From Clostridia bacterium (GTDB taxonomy: Bacteria > Bacillota > Clostridia > Oscillospirales > CAG-272), in assembly GCA_017447775.1 (NCBI GenBank), contig JAFSMU010000001.1, positions 1 to 64,000 on the forward strand: 64,000 nt of DNA, read 5' to 3'. The position numbers were made by a program, and so were the translations under genes. Numbering within the stretch: the first letter of the stretch is position 1; each line of letters starts with the position of its first letter. Below are positions 42,682-50,394 of the stretch, one piece after another. The notes under the pieces are model-generated. The model did not search any database, had not been told where the DNA came from, and saw only the letters and a list, made by a program, of their open reading frames with translations.

Positions 42682-42704
42682 CACCTTCTCCTCAAGGAGA
42701 AGGC
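42647..42704 (-). repeat. Element copy 2, right end (two hairpins)
   Basis: The DUF559 reading frame runs into this end and stops inside it at 42681, so the last residues (PPHPSRKA) are encoded by the repeat. Confidence 0.75.
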
Positions 42705-42722
42705 ATAAAAGGAGGTCACACA

Positions 42723-42833
42723 ATGGAACACGATACTGAAAAAAAAGAGGGCTTTCGTCAGCCCTTGACGCCCGCTCCGCTGCTTATCGTTCTGGCAAGC
42801 TTTGACCCGAGCGGCAATTTGCACCGACCGTAA
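42723..42833 (+). pseudogene. Truncated M6 leader copy A (36 codons)
   Basis: AAAGGAGG, then an ATG and 31 codons almost identical to the start of the M6 gene at 43131 (HDTEKKEGFRQPLTPAPLL and onward). After GAGCGGC the sequence switches to a palindromic repeat and stops at 42833. Either a dead duplicate or a short leader peptide. Confidence 0.65.
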
Positions 42834-42883
42834 GTGTCGGCGCCTGTAATGCGGCTTGCCGCATTATCCGCGAGGGTTGCCGC
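42811..42883. repeat. Palindromic repeat, three-way-junction type, copy 1
   Basis: Closed by GCGGCAA (42811-42817) and TTGCCGC (42877-42883), with two inner hairpins: CCGAC/GTCGG (42824-42840) and AATGCGGC/GCCGCATT (42848-42865). It differs in sequence from the DUF559 element ends. Confidence 0.7.
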
Positions 42884-42928
42884 ACAGTTCATTTCCTTTC
42901 ATTACATCATTCGTTTTCGGAGGTAAAA

Positions 42929-42970
42929 ATGCACGACACTGAAAAAAAGAGGGCTTTCGTCAGCCCCTGA
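42929..42970 (+). pseudogene. Truncated M6 leader copy B, A7 frameshift
   Basis: CGGAGGTAAAA-ATG and the same codons, but the A8 tract of copies A and C is A7 here. The frame shifts after MHDTEKK and stops after 13 codons. Confidence 0.7.
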
Positions 42971-43012
42971 CGCCCGCTCCACTGCTTATCGTTCTGGCAA
43001 GCTTTGATCCGA

Positions 43013-43078
43013 GCGGCAATTTGCACCGACCGTAAGCGTCGGCGCCTGTAATGCGGCTTGCCGCATTATCCGCGAGGG
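43013..43078. repeat. Palindromic repeat, copy 2 (one closing arm lost)
   Basis: Same inner hairpins as 42811-42883, and the left GCGGCAA arm is present, but the right TTGCCGC is replaced by ATATTACTCGG. Confidence 0.7.
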
Positions 43079-43130
43079 ATATTACTCGGTTCATTTCCTT
43101 TCATTACATCATTGGTTTTCGGAGGTAAAA

Positions 43131-44600
43131 ATGCACGACACTGAAAAAAAAGAGGGCTTTCGTCAGCCCTTGACGCCCGCTCCACTGCTTATCGTTCTGG
43201 CAAGCTTTGACCCGAGCGGCGAAGGCGTAAATCATTATGATCCAGAGCATCCGGAGCTGCTCACCGATAAGGAGAGCAAATACTACGGCGAGCAGTGGGC
43301 CATATCAAAGCCCGCTGACTGCTACGAGCGCTTTTTCGGCGAGGGGAACGAGTCAATGCTCGAATACTACCGCCAGATGACAAACGGCAAGTTCTGGTTT
43401 TATCCCGTAAAGATAGACCACCCGGATGAAAACACGCTTGAAAACGGCGTTGTTTCCGTAACTTTGCCGCTGCCGCACCCCGCGGCGCTTCGCAACCTCG
43501 GCGACTACGACAACGGAAGCGCCGCCGCGAAAGTCATTCACGACATCGTGTGCGCTTGCGACAAATTCATCGACTTCAAAAAATACGATCCCGACGGCGA
43601 CGGCATAATCACGCCGCACGACCTTGCGGTGATCATTCTCAACGCCGGATATGACCACGCCACCTGCGAGCACGACCGCGAGTGCGGCGGCGTCGACTAC
43701 GAGGACGGTCCCGACGGCGCGCACCGTTTCCAAGTTCACGGCACATCCCAGCCGACAGACGCTGAGATGTCCGGCGGGGTACATATTGTTCGCGTATCAA
43801 ATATCGGCGAATACCGCAGCGTAAAGACCGGACTTACAACGATAGGCACGCCCGCGCACGAGCTTTGCCACAACGTCGGCGCACAGGATATGTACAGCCG
43901 CTACACAAGCGGATACGACGTTGAGCCGCGCTGGCCGACTCCGGCGATGTTCTCTCTTATGTCAAGCGGCAACCACCTCGGCGAAGGTGCGCTGCCGTCA
44001 TTCGTCGATCCGTACCAGCGCATTTATTTCGGCTGGTCGGACGTAACGGAAGCGAAAGAGGACGGCGTTTACACCGTTACCGAAGTTACCCACGGCGACA
44101 AGATACTGAAAATACCCACGCCGAACCCCGACGAATACTTCATTTGCGAGGTGCGCCTTAAAAAAGGATTTGAGCGCGCGCTTACAAAGGGCGAGGAGAA
44201 GGGCGGCGTTGTGATGTGGCACATCGACGAGAGCGTCAACAACGAGTGGTTCCTCAAAGCTCAGTGCGTTTCGTCCAACCGCGCGGGCGGAGGCCGCCGT
44301 CACGATCTCGGCAACGCGATCCTTCCGAGGGAGTGGTTTGAATCCGTTTATAACGGCGACGGCACATTCTGGAAATTCGGCCCTCTGCGCGACAAGGACC
44401 TTTCCGGCAAGGATCCGTTCTTCTACAAGAGCGACGATGTGAAAACGTCTTTGTTCGACTCTTCCCTTTACTGCGGCGCGGCGAGCATGTCGTATTCGCT
44501 GAACCGCTTCCCTGAGGGCGTGTCGCACGATTGGAAGCTTACCGTCGAGGTACTCGACGAGCCGGGCGACGAGATGCGCGTCAAAATCACAAGAGGATAA
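43131..44600 (+). CDS. M6-like metalloprotease domain protein without signal peptide
   Basis: A 489-residue immune-inhibitor-A-type (M6) zinc metalloprotease. Active site HELCHNVGAQD (residues about 243-253) gives HExxHxxGxxD. A Met-turn-like FSLMSSGNH follows near 277. An EF-hand-like loop, DPDGDGIITPHD near 148-159, may bind calcium. Unlike its neighbour at 45403, it has no signal peptide: the first 22 residues are charged or mildly hydrophobic and run straight into the mature-type start (PLLIVLASFDPSGEG). It is therefore either cytoplasmic or has lost its leader. It follows tandem copies of its own 5' end. Own terminator. Confidence 0.82.
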   Translation: MHDTEKKEGFRQPLTPAPLLIVLASFDPSGEGVNHYDPEHPELLTDKESKYYGEQWAISKPADCYERFFGEGNESMLEYYRQMTNGKFWFYPVKIDHPDENTLENGVVSVTLPLPHPAALRNLGDYDNGSAAAKVIHDIVCACDKFIDFKKYDPDGDGIITPHDLAVIILNAGYDHATCEHDRECGGVDYEDGPDGAHRFQVHGTSQPTDAEMSGGVHIVRVSNIGEYRSVKTGLTTIGTPAHELCHNVGAQDMYSRYTSGYDVEPRWPTPAMFSLMSSGNHLGEGALPSFVDPYQRIYFGWSDVTEAKEDGVYTVTEVTHGDKILKIPTPNPDEYFICEVRLKKGFERALTKGEEKGGVVMWHIDESVNNEWFLKAQCVSSNRAGGGRRHDLGNAILPREWFESVYNGDGTFWKFGPLRDKDLSGKDPFFYKSDDVKTSLFDSSLYCGAASMSYSLNRFPEGVSHDWKLTVEVLDEPGDEMRVKITRG

Positions 44601-44603
44601 CAA

Positions 44604-44629
44604 AAAGCACCCGAAAGGGTGCTTTTTTC
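44604..44629 (+). terminator. Terminator of the leaderless M6 gene
   Basis: AGCACCC-GAAA-GGGTGCT hairpin followed by TTTTT. Confidence 0.88.
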
Positions 44630-44631
44630 TG

Positions 44632-44657
44632 CAAAAAAAGCCGCCTTTTCGGCGGCT
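44632..44657 (-). terminator. Terminator of the CarD gene
   Basis: AGCCGCC / GGCGGCT stem; on the minus strand followed by TTTTTTT. Confidence 0.85.
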
Positions 44658-44663
44658 ATATGA

Positions 44664-45176
44664 TCATGCTTGTGCTTTTTTTCCTTCGATGCAGTCGATA
44701 ACGTATTGCTCAACCTCTTCAAACGGTATTCCGAGCACAACGGAAAGCTCGCTGTAAAGAGAGCGTTTTGCGTATGATTCGTACTCAACGTCGACCTCTG
44801 TCAGATGGCGCTTTGCCGCGGCAAACGCGCGGCGGCGGGAGTACACCGTCTTTATCACCTTGACAAACCCTTCGGGAACAAGCGACGCCACCGTCTGCTT
44901 GTATATGTCGCGGCGCATTTTTTCATTTTCGATCTCAAGCTCGCATATTTCAGGCATTTTGTCGATAAGGCTTGACGCGTCGCATTTTTTCATAAGCGTG
45001 CGCGAAGCGATCTTCGTGTTTTCAACAGGTGTGTAAATCACCGTTGCGGCTCCGAAAAGCGGGCTTAAAACGTAATAAGTCTTTGTGTCGTTTTCGTCAA
45101 AAGGCGAAGCGCAAATGTCCTTGATCTGACATACCCCGCTCTTTCCGTACATTATATAATCTCCGACCTTATACAT
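44664..45176 (-). CDS. CarD family transcriptional regulator
   Basis: A 170-residue CarD/CdnL-type regulator. Residues 1-65 are the Tudor-like RNA-polymerase-interacting domain (VGDYIMYGKSGVCQIKDI, then YYVLSPLFG and TVIYTPVEN), and the rest is the helical DNA-binding domain. CarD proteins bind the RNA polymerase beta subunit and stabilise open complexes at many promoters. It is monocistronic between two M6 protease genes; its placement alone does not show that it controls them. The promoter is at 45213-45241. Confidence 0.93.
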   Translation of the reverse strand: MYKVGDYIMYGKSGVCQIKDICASPFDENDTKTYYVLSPLFGAATVIYTPVENTKIASRTLMKKCDASSLIDKMPEICELEIENEKMRRDIYKQTVASLVPEGFVKVIKTVYSRRRAFAAAKRHLTEVDVEYESYAKRSLYSELSVVLGIPFEEVEQYVIDCIEGKKAQA

Positions 45177-45212
45177 GACGACCTCAATAGTAAATTAGTT
45201 AATTATATAATT

Positions 45213-45241
45213 ATCATACCATAAAAAAATAATAAATTCAA
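45213..45241 (-). promoter_or_regulatory. Promoter of the CarD gene
   Basis: TTGAAT, 17-bp spacer, TATGAT on the minus strand. Confidence 0.65.
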
Positions 45242-45329
45242 GCACAAATTTCAAAAAACCGAAAAAATGAGGCTTATTTGCCCGCCGCGCGACCGTTTTT
45301 TTCTTTTTGCCTCAAATTCCGACGTTTTA

Positions 45330-45358
45330 TTGACATATAAAATAAAGTGTGGTATTAT
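45330..45358 (+). promoter_or_regulatory. Promoter of the secreted M6 protease gene
   Basis: TTGACA, 17-bp spacer, TATTAT, 45 bp before the ATG. Confidence 0.8.
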
Positions 45359-45402
45359 TTAATATAGCACATAATATAATTTTAATAAAAAAGGCGGTCA
45401 GT

Positions 45403-47871
45403 ATGAATAAAACCGATAAAAAGAAAAACGTTGTAAGAATTCTTGCGATTGTTCTTGCCGTACTTTTGCTTGCCGGCTCGGCGGCGGTGCTTATGTCGAC
45501 GCTGACAAAGGCCGCAGAGCCGTCGTTTGAGCTGACGGAGCTTGACAAAAGCGAAAGTTACATTGATCCGATACCAATGCTTTGCATAAGGATATCCTTT
45601 GACGCAAACGGCAACGGCATTGACGACTGGGACCCGTACAATCCGACAAAGCTAACCTCCGATAAGACGGCCGCCTACTACGGCGAGCAGTGGATACATT
45701 CCGGTCGCGGTTATTGGGCGGGGATGCTGTTCGGCGAAACGAAATCGCTTACAAATTACTACAAAGAAATAACAAACGACCGCTTCTATTTTTACGCGGG
45801 GGATGAGTCGGAAGGCGTGGCAAACGACGGCATTATCGACGTTGTCCTGAACATGGCGCACCCGCGTTCAAAATCGGCGTATGCGAGCAACTTTACAGCT
45901 GACGGCGGCGAAAGACGCGCGGCTCTTATCGCGGCAAGCGAGTACGTCGACTTCAAAAGCTACGACAAAAACGAAAACGGCTACGTCGACTACAACGAGC
46001 TTGCGATAATGTTTGTTCTTGCGGGGTATGAACACGCATACGGAAATAGGACGAATATGAACGCGTACGGCACGCACGCTCACTACACGTCGGGCAGCGG
46101 CCTTTCGATCGACGGCGTTATAGTTACGGCGTCCGGTCATTCCGGCTTTGTAAAATGCGGCGAATATCAGACGGCAACCGACGCTATAACGCTTGGAACT
46201 CCGGCGCACGAGTTTGGACACTTCCTCGGCGCGTATGACTTTTACGACGGCGGCAACGGCGCGTGGACTTATTTTACATCCCAGATGTCGCTGATGTCGT
46301 CAGGTTCGCACGGCAGCGGCGCAAACGAGCGGCGCGGCGCGTCCCCGGCGGCGATGGACCCGTATCATCTTATATATACGGGACTTGCAAGCTATACCAC
46401 TGTTCTTGACGGAGAGTACACGCTTTACGCTCACACAAGCACGGCGGGCGAGTATAACATCCTTCGCATAAACACGCCGAATCCCGACGAGTATTACCTT
46501 ATTGAAAACAGATCGCGCTCGTCCAAATCAAAGTCAGACCTTTCGGCGTCCGAGGGCGTCGTTATATGGCACATAGACGATAGCATCATCAGAATGGGCA
46601 AGGTGAATACGGCAAATTCCGGACACGATCCCGGCGCGGTTGTACTCGGGCCCAACGCCATAAGCGCCGATTCCTGCGGGTTTGCATACAAAGAAGGCAA
46701 CCCTGTTGCAAGATATACGTTTACGGCGATGAACAAGCACTACACATTCCCGAAATCGGGAACGTGGAACACTTCCCTTGAAGAAGGAACGGAGCTTCCG
46801 CTCAAAATAGAGGTGCTTGACGGCGTAGGTACGGAAATGAGGATCAGAATTTCGGGATGCGTTGATTGCGCTCCCGCGGTAACGCTCGGCAAGACGACCG
46901 AAGCGTCGACTGACACGCTGACATTCTACGGAAAGATCACCGACCTTTGCGGCGGCAACGTAACGTCGTGCGGATTTATCCTTTCAAAGAACGCAGACCC
47001 GACGGCTGAAAACGGCACGATAATTTACGCAACGCCGAATTCCGACGGCACGTTTGAAGCGACGTTTGAGGGGCTGACGCAGGGTACAAAATACTTCTGC
47101 AAGGTGTTTGCCACGGGTAAATTCGGCACAGGCTCACGCATATCGTCGACCTACACGAAATTCCCGCCGAAAGAGGACGTCGAATACGATTACTACTTCG
47201 TTTACGTCTTCCCGAACTATCTCAACATGGCGCGCCGTTACACAAGGCGCGTTTACCCCGGCGATAAGATGACGTACGTTCCCGATTATGAGTGGGCGGG
47301 ATATCAGTTCGCGGGTTGGTTCTGGGACGCGGACCTTACCGAAAAATACGACATGAACTACACCCAGCAGACAAAGGATAACTTCTCCCTTTACGGCAAG
47401 TGGGTCCGCAATGAAGTTGCGCGCAAGCTGACTATCGTCGGCGCGGAAACGCTGTTCAACTTTGCGTCGGAGATAGGTTCTACGTTTATCGAGCCGATCC
47501 CCGTTGATCGCACAGGCTACACATTCGGCGGATGGTTTGCAGACGAAGAAAGAACAGTTCCGTTTGACTTTGACTCAACCGTGCGCGATGAGGAAACGGT
47601 AATTTACGCAAAATGGATAAGCGATTCTCCCGAAACGACAACGGAACCGACGACCGAGCCAACGACAGAACCGACCGTCGTTCCGACAGCAGAGCCGACG
47701 ACGGAGCCGACTGTCGTTCCCACACCGGAGATAACAACCGAGGTACCCGAGCCGACGGGCAGCGGCGAAACAAAAAAGAGCGGGTGCGGATCGGTGCTTT
47801 ACAGCGGCGCCGCGATAATCATTTCGGCGGCGGCACTCGGAATAACGGCAATAAGGAAGAAAAAGGAATAA
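45403..47871 (+). CDS. Secreted, membrane-anchored M6 metalloprotease with InlB repeats
   Basis: An 822-residue surface protease. Signal peptide residues 1-45; M6 catalytic domain with HEFGHFLGAYD near 268 and FTSQMSLMSSGSH near 295; an EF-hand-like loop DKNENGYVDYNE near 188-199; a beta domain (about 495-590); two InlB/Flg_new-type repeats (about 600-740, AGYQFAGWFWD and TGYTFGGWFAD); a Thr-Pro-Glu stalk (TEPTTEPTVVPT-type, about 745-785); a C-terminal membrane helix and RKKKE. It probably cleaves host or dietary proteins at the cell surface. The start at 45403 follows AAGGCGG. Confidence 0.92.
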   Translation: MNKTDKKKNVVRILAIVLAVLLLAGSAAVLMSTLTKAAEPSFELTELDKSESYIDPIPMLCIRISFDANGNGIDDWDPYNPTKLTSDKTAAYYGEQWIHSGRGYWAGMLFGETKSLTNYYKEITNDRFYFYAGDESEGVANDGIIDVVLNMAHPRSKSAYASNFTADGGERRAALIAASEYVDFKSYDKNENGYVDYNELAIMFVLAGYEHAYGNRTNMNAYGTHAHYTSGSGLSIDGVIVTASGHSGFVKCGEYQTATDAITLGTPAHEFGHFLGAYDFYDGGNGAWTYFTSQMSLMSSGSHGSGANERRGASPAAMDPYHLIYTGLASYTTVLDGEYTLYAHTSTAGEYNILRINTPNPDEYYLIENRSRSSKSKSDLSASEGVVIWHIDDSIIRMGKVNTANSGHDPGAVVLGPNAISADSCGFAYKEGNPVARYTFTAMNKHYTFPKSGTWNTSLEEGTELPLKIEVLDGVGTEMRIRISGCVDCAPAVTLGKTTEASTDTLTFYGKITDLCGGNVTSCGFILSKNADPTAENGTIIYATPNSDGTFEATFEGLTQGTKYFCKVFATGKFGTGSRISSTYTKFPPKEDVEYDYYFVYVFPNYLNMARRYTRRVYPGDKMTYVPDYEWAGYQFAGWFWDADLTEKYDMNYTQQTKDNFSLYGKWVRNEVARKLTIVGAETLFNFASEIGSTFIEPIPVDRTGYTFGGWFADEERTVPFDFDSTVRDEETVIYAKWISDSPETTTEPTTEPTTEPTVVPTAEPTTEPTVVPTPEITTEVPEPTGSGETKKSGCGSVLYSGAAIIISAAALGITAIRKKKE

Positions 47872-48594
47872 ATGGACGTATCAAAAATAAAACTTGTGGC
47901 GTTTGACCTTGACGGTACGATAACGCAGCACAAAGTTCCCCTTGAAGAAAAAAACCGCGCCGTGCTTGACGCGCTCGGCAAAAAATACAAGCTTTTAATG
48001 GCGGGCGCCGGCGCGTGCCAAAGGATATTTTTGCAGATGGGAAAATACCCCATCGATATCCTCGGAAGCTACGGTATGCAGTACGCCGAATACAATAAAG
48101 ACACGGGCGAGCTTGACGTAAAATATCTCAAAAGCTTTCCGTGCGATCACGAAAGCGTCGAGCGGCGCGCGATGATCTTCCGCGAGAAATACGGCTACAC
48201 CGATTTTGCCGGCGACAGCGTGCAGTATTTCGACACCGGCGGCATCACGCTTGCCATACTCGGCACGGCGGCACAGCTTCCCGAGAAGCTGGCGTTTGAT
48301 CCGACAAGAGAAAAACGGCGCCGCGCGCTCGCTTATGTGCGTGAGCTGTTCCCCGATTTCAAAGTGTTTGTCGGCGGAACGTCGTCTTTTGACATGGCGC
48401 CCGCTCCCTACGACAAATATTACGCGCTTGACAAATACTGCCGCGAACACGGATACGCTCACGACGAGGTCGTATTCGTCGGCGACGACTGGGGCGAGGG
48501 CGGAAACGACAGTCCCGTGTACGAGTCGGATATCGCGTTCATAAAAGTCGACAATTACGAAAACTTCGGCGAATGCGTGAAAATTCTTCTATGA
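47872..48594 (+). CDS. HAD superfamily phosphatase
   Basis: A 240-residue HAD hydrolase of the Cof/phosphomannomutase-like group. Motif I FDLDGTITQ (residues 10-18), motif III Lys in the middle, and motif IV VFVGDDWGEGGND near 203-215. The Cap region near IDILGSYGMQYAEYN resembles PMM-type caps, so a sugar phosphate is a likely substrate. The ATG follows the protease stop codon directly (TAA-ATG), with AAGGAA upstream, so it is translationally coupled to the protease gene, an odd partner for a cytoplasmic phosphatase. Confidence 0.88.
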   Translation: MDVSKIKLVAFDLDGTITQHKVPLEEKNRAVLDALGKKYKLLMAGAGACQRIFLQMGKYPIDILGSYGMQYAEYNKDTGELDVKYLKSFPCDHESVERRAMIFREKYGYTDFAGDSVQYFDTGGITLAILGTAAQLPEKLAFDPTREKRRRALAYVRELFPDFKVFVGGTSSFDMAPAPYDKYYALDKYCREHGYAHDEVVFVGDDWGEGGNDSPVYESDIAFIKVDNYENFGECVKILL

Positions 48595-48625
48595 AAAAAG
48601 CTCCTCTTTCGAGGAGCTTTTATTT
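48594..48625. terminator. Bidirectional terminator, HAD / ABC importer
   Basis: AGCTCCTC-TTTC-GAGGAGCT hairpin with A-tract left and T-tract right. Confidence 0.87.
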
Positions 48626-48628
48626 TTG

Positions 48629-49426
48629 TTATCCGAGCAGAGCGCGGTCGTTTGCAAACTCCGTGCCGCTTGCCTGCGAGAATTTCTCGATCAGCGCTTC
48701 GACGGTGAGCTGTTTCTTTTCCTCGCCGCGCACGTCGAGGATTATCTTGCCCGCGTTCATCATTATAAGTCTGTTGCCGTGGGCGATAGCGTCTTTCATG
48801 TTGTGAGTTACCATCAGCGTCGTGAGTCTGCCCTCGCTTACGAATTTGTCAGTAAGTTCAAGCACCTTTGCCGCCGTTTTCGGATCGAGCGCCGCCGTAT
48901 GCTCGTCGAGAAGAAGGAGCTTTGGCGAGTTCATCGTCGCCATAAGCAGCGTCAGCGCCTGACGCTGACCGCCCGAGAGAAGTCCGACCTTCGTGGTGAG
49001 GCGGTCTTCGAGGCCAAGCTCGAGCGCCGCAAGCATTTCACGGTATTTTTCGCGCTCTGATTTCGTTATAGCCCAACGAAGCGAGCGCTTTTTTCCGCGG
49101 CGATTTGCAAGCGCGAGGTTTTCCTCTATCTGCATATCTGCCGCTGTGCCCATCATCGGATCCTGGAAAACGCGCCCGATGAATTTTGCGCGCTTGTGCT
49201 CAGGCATATCCGTAATGTCGATGCCGTCAATCGTTATTTTGCCCTCATCGAGCTTGAATACGCCCGCGATGGCGTTGAGCAACGTGCTCTTTCCTGCGCC
49301 GTTGCCGCCGATGACGGTTACAAAGTCACCGTCTTCAAGCGTTAAAAGCGCGATGTTGTCTATCGCTGTTTTTTCGTTTACCGTTCCGGCGTTGAAGATC
49401 TTGGTAGCGTTTCTTATGTCAAGCAT
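48629..49426 (-). CDS. ABC importer ATP-binding protein (TrpXYZ-type)
   Basis: A 265-residue ATPase of an ABC importer. Walker A GGNGAGKST near residues 39-47, signature LSGGQRQAL near 150, Walker B LLLLDEHTAALD near 173, switch His in MVTHNMKD near 208. It powers import through the permease encoded just upstream (8-nt overlap). This ATPase/permease/lipoprotein set is the DUF-type 'ABC transporter substrate-binding protein' cluster known as TrpXYZ when regulated by tryptophan. Here the leader points to tyrosine. Confidence 0.92.
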   Translation of the reverse strand: MLDIRNATKIFNAGTVNEKTAIDNIALLTLEDGDFVTVIGGNGAGKSTLLNAIAGVFKLDEGKITIDGIDITDMPEHKRAKFIGRVFQDPMMGTAADMQIEENLALANRRGKKRSLRWAITKSEREKYREMLAALELGLEDRLTTKVGLLSGGQRQALTLLMATMNSPKLLLLDEHTAALDPKTAAKVLELTDKFVSEGRLTTLMVTHNMKDAIAHGNRLIMMNAGKIILDVRGEEKKQLTVEALIEKFSQASGTEFANDRALLG

Positions 49427-50369
49427 CTTCCGTCACCTCGCTTTCGTCGGGCTGGGTCTGCGGCGCGTCCGCCGCTTTTGCGGCTTTTTTCGCGCGCTTT
49501 CTCGCACTGCTCTTTTTCAGATTCGGCACGGCGATAAATATCGCAACGACAACCGCCGAGAGCATTTTAAGCAGGTCGGGATCTATTCCGAAGAATACGA
49601 CGGTCTGATATACGATGTAATAGATTATGCCGCCGCCGACAACGCCCGCAAGCCTTACGGCAAAATTTTTCGATATTCTTCCGAATATCGTTTCGCCGAT
49701 GATGACCGCGGCAAGTCCGATGACGATAGCGCCGCGCCCCATACCGATGTCAGCCGCGCCCTGATACTGCATCAGTACCGCGCCCGAGAAAGCGACGATA
49801 CCGTTTGACAGCACCAGCCCGAGCACCTTTGTAAGATCGGTGTTGATGCCTTGCGCGCGCGCCATTTTCATATTGTTGCCCGTCGCACGAAGCGACGCGC
49901 CGATCTCCGTTCCGAAGAACATATAAAGCAGGCCGATTATGACAAGGCACATAAGCACAACGGCAAGAAGCGATATGCCTATGTTTTCTTCATACGGACT
50001 GATGACAAGCTTATACACCTTTGAGCTGATACCGAGGTTTGCGCGGCCGAGTATTTTCAGGTTTACCGACCACAGAATAAGCTGGGTGATGATACCCGAA
50101 AGGATAGCGGGGATCTTAAGCACGGTGTGGAACACGCCCGTGAGAAGTCCCGCAAGCATTCCGGCAAGAAATGCTGCCAGCATCGCTATCCAGATATTTA
50201 CCCCCGCCGCGACCAGAACAGCCGCAACGCAAGCGCCGGTGACGATGGAGCCGTCAACGGTAAGGTCTGCTATATCGAGTATTTTGTAAGTTATATATAC
50301 GCCGATCGCCATTATGCCCCAGATCATTCCGAGGACGATGGCGCCCGGCATAGCGCCGAGTAATTCCAT
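49419..50369 (-). CDS. ABC importer permease (TrpXYZ-type)
   Basis: A 316-residue permease of the BPD_transp_2/LivH-like family with eight to nine helices. The family pattern YKILDIADLTVDGSIVTGACVAA (given by position, residues 28-50) and a coupling-helix region GTEIGASLRATGNNMKMARAQGI near 148-170 are visible. The C-terminal tail is basic then acidic (KKSSARKRAKKAAKAADAPQ...). It transports the ligand delivered by the lipoprotein at 50395. It overlaps the ATPase gene by 8 nt. Confidence 0.92.
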   Translation of the reverse strand: MELLGAMPGAIVLGMIWGIMAIGVYITYKILDIADLTVDGSIVTGACVAAVLVAAGVNIWIAMLAAFLAGMLAGLLTGVFHTVLKIPAILSGIITQLILWSVNLKILGRANLGISSKVYKLVISPYEENIGISLLAVVLMCLVIIGLLYMFFGTEIGASLRATGNNMKMARAQGINTDLTKVLGLVLSNGIVAFSGAVLMQYQGAADIGMGRGAIVIGLAAVIIGETIFGRISKNFAVRLAGVVGGGIIYYIVYQTVVFFGIDPDLLKMLSAVVVAIFIAVPNLKKSSARKRAKKAAKAADAPQTQPDESEVTEDA

Positions 50370-50394
50370 TTGTTTTTATATCCTTGATTTTATA

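Larger units (their letters stand above)
42263..42704. mobile_element. Double-hairpin inverted-repeat element with DUF559 gene, copy 2
   Basis: About 442 bp with the same plan as 8510-8980: inverted ends, each an outer hairpin plus a second hairpin plus GATGAGGTG, enclosing one DUF559 gene. Left end GCTTCCCC-TTGA-GGGGAAGC then GTCAAC-GAA-GTTGAC; right end, read on the minus strand, CCTTCTCC-TTGA-GGAGAAGG then GTCACGC-TTT-GCGTGAC. It interrupts a copy of the M6 leader. Confidence 0.8.
42723..43222 (+). repeat. Tandem array of M6 5' ends, period 202-206 bp
   Basis: Three copies of ribosome site + ATG + about 30 codons begin at 42723, 42929 and 43131. Copies A and B are each followed by the same hairpin repeat and then by the sequence TTTCCTTTCATTACATCATT that leads into the next copy. 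Only the third continues into the full gene. Confidence 0.85.

Noticed and set aside
42630..42722. Upstream in-frame extension of leader copy A through the element end
   Set aside because: The extension would translate hairpin sequence; a clear AAAGGAGG and ATG at 42723 explain the start better.
47630..47760. Short tandem repeats as a possible regulatory repeat
   Set aside because: They encode the Thr-Pro-Glu stalk of the secreted M6 protease and are explained by the protein.
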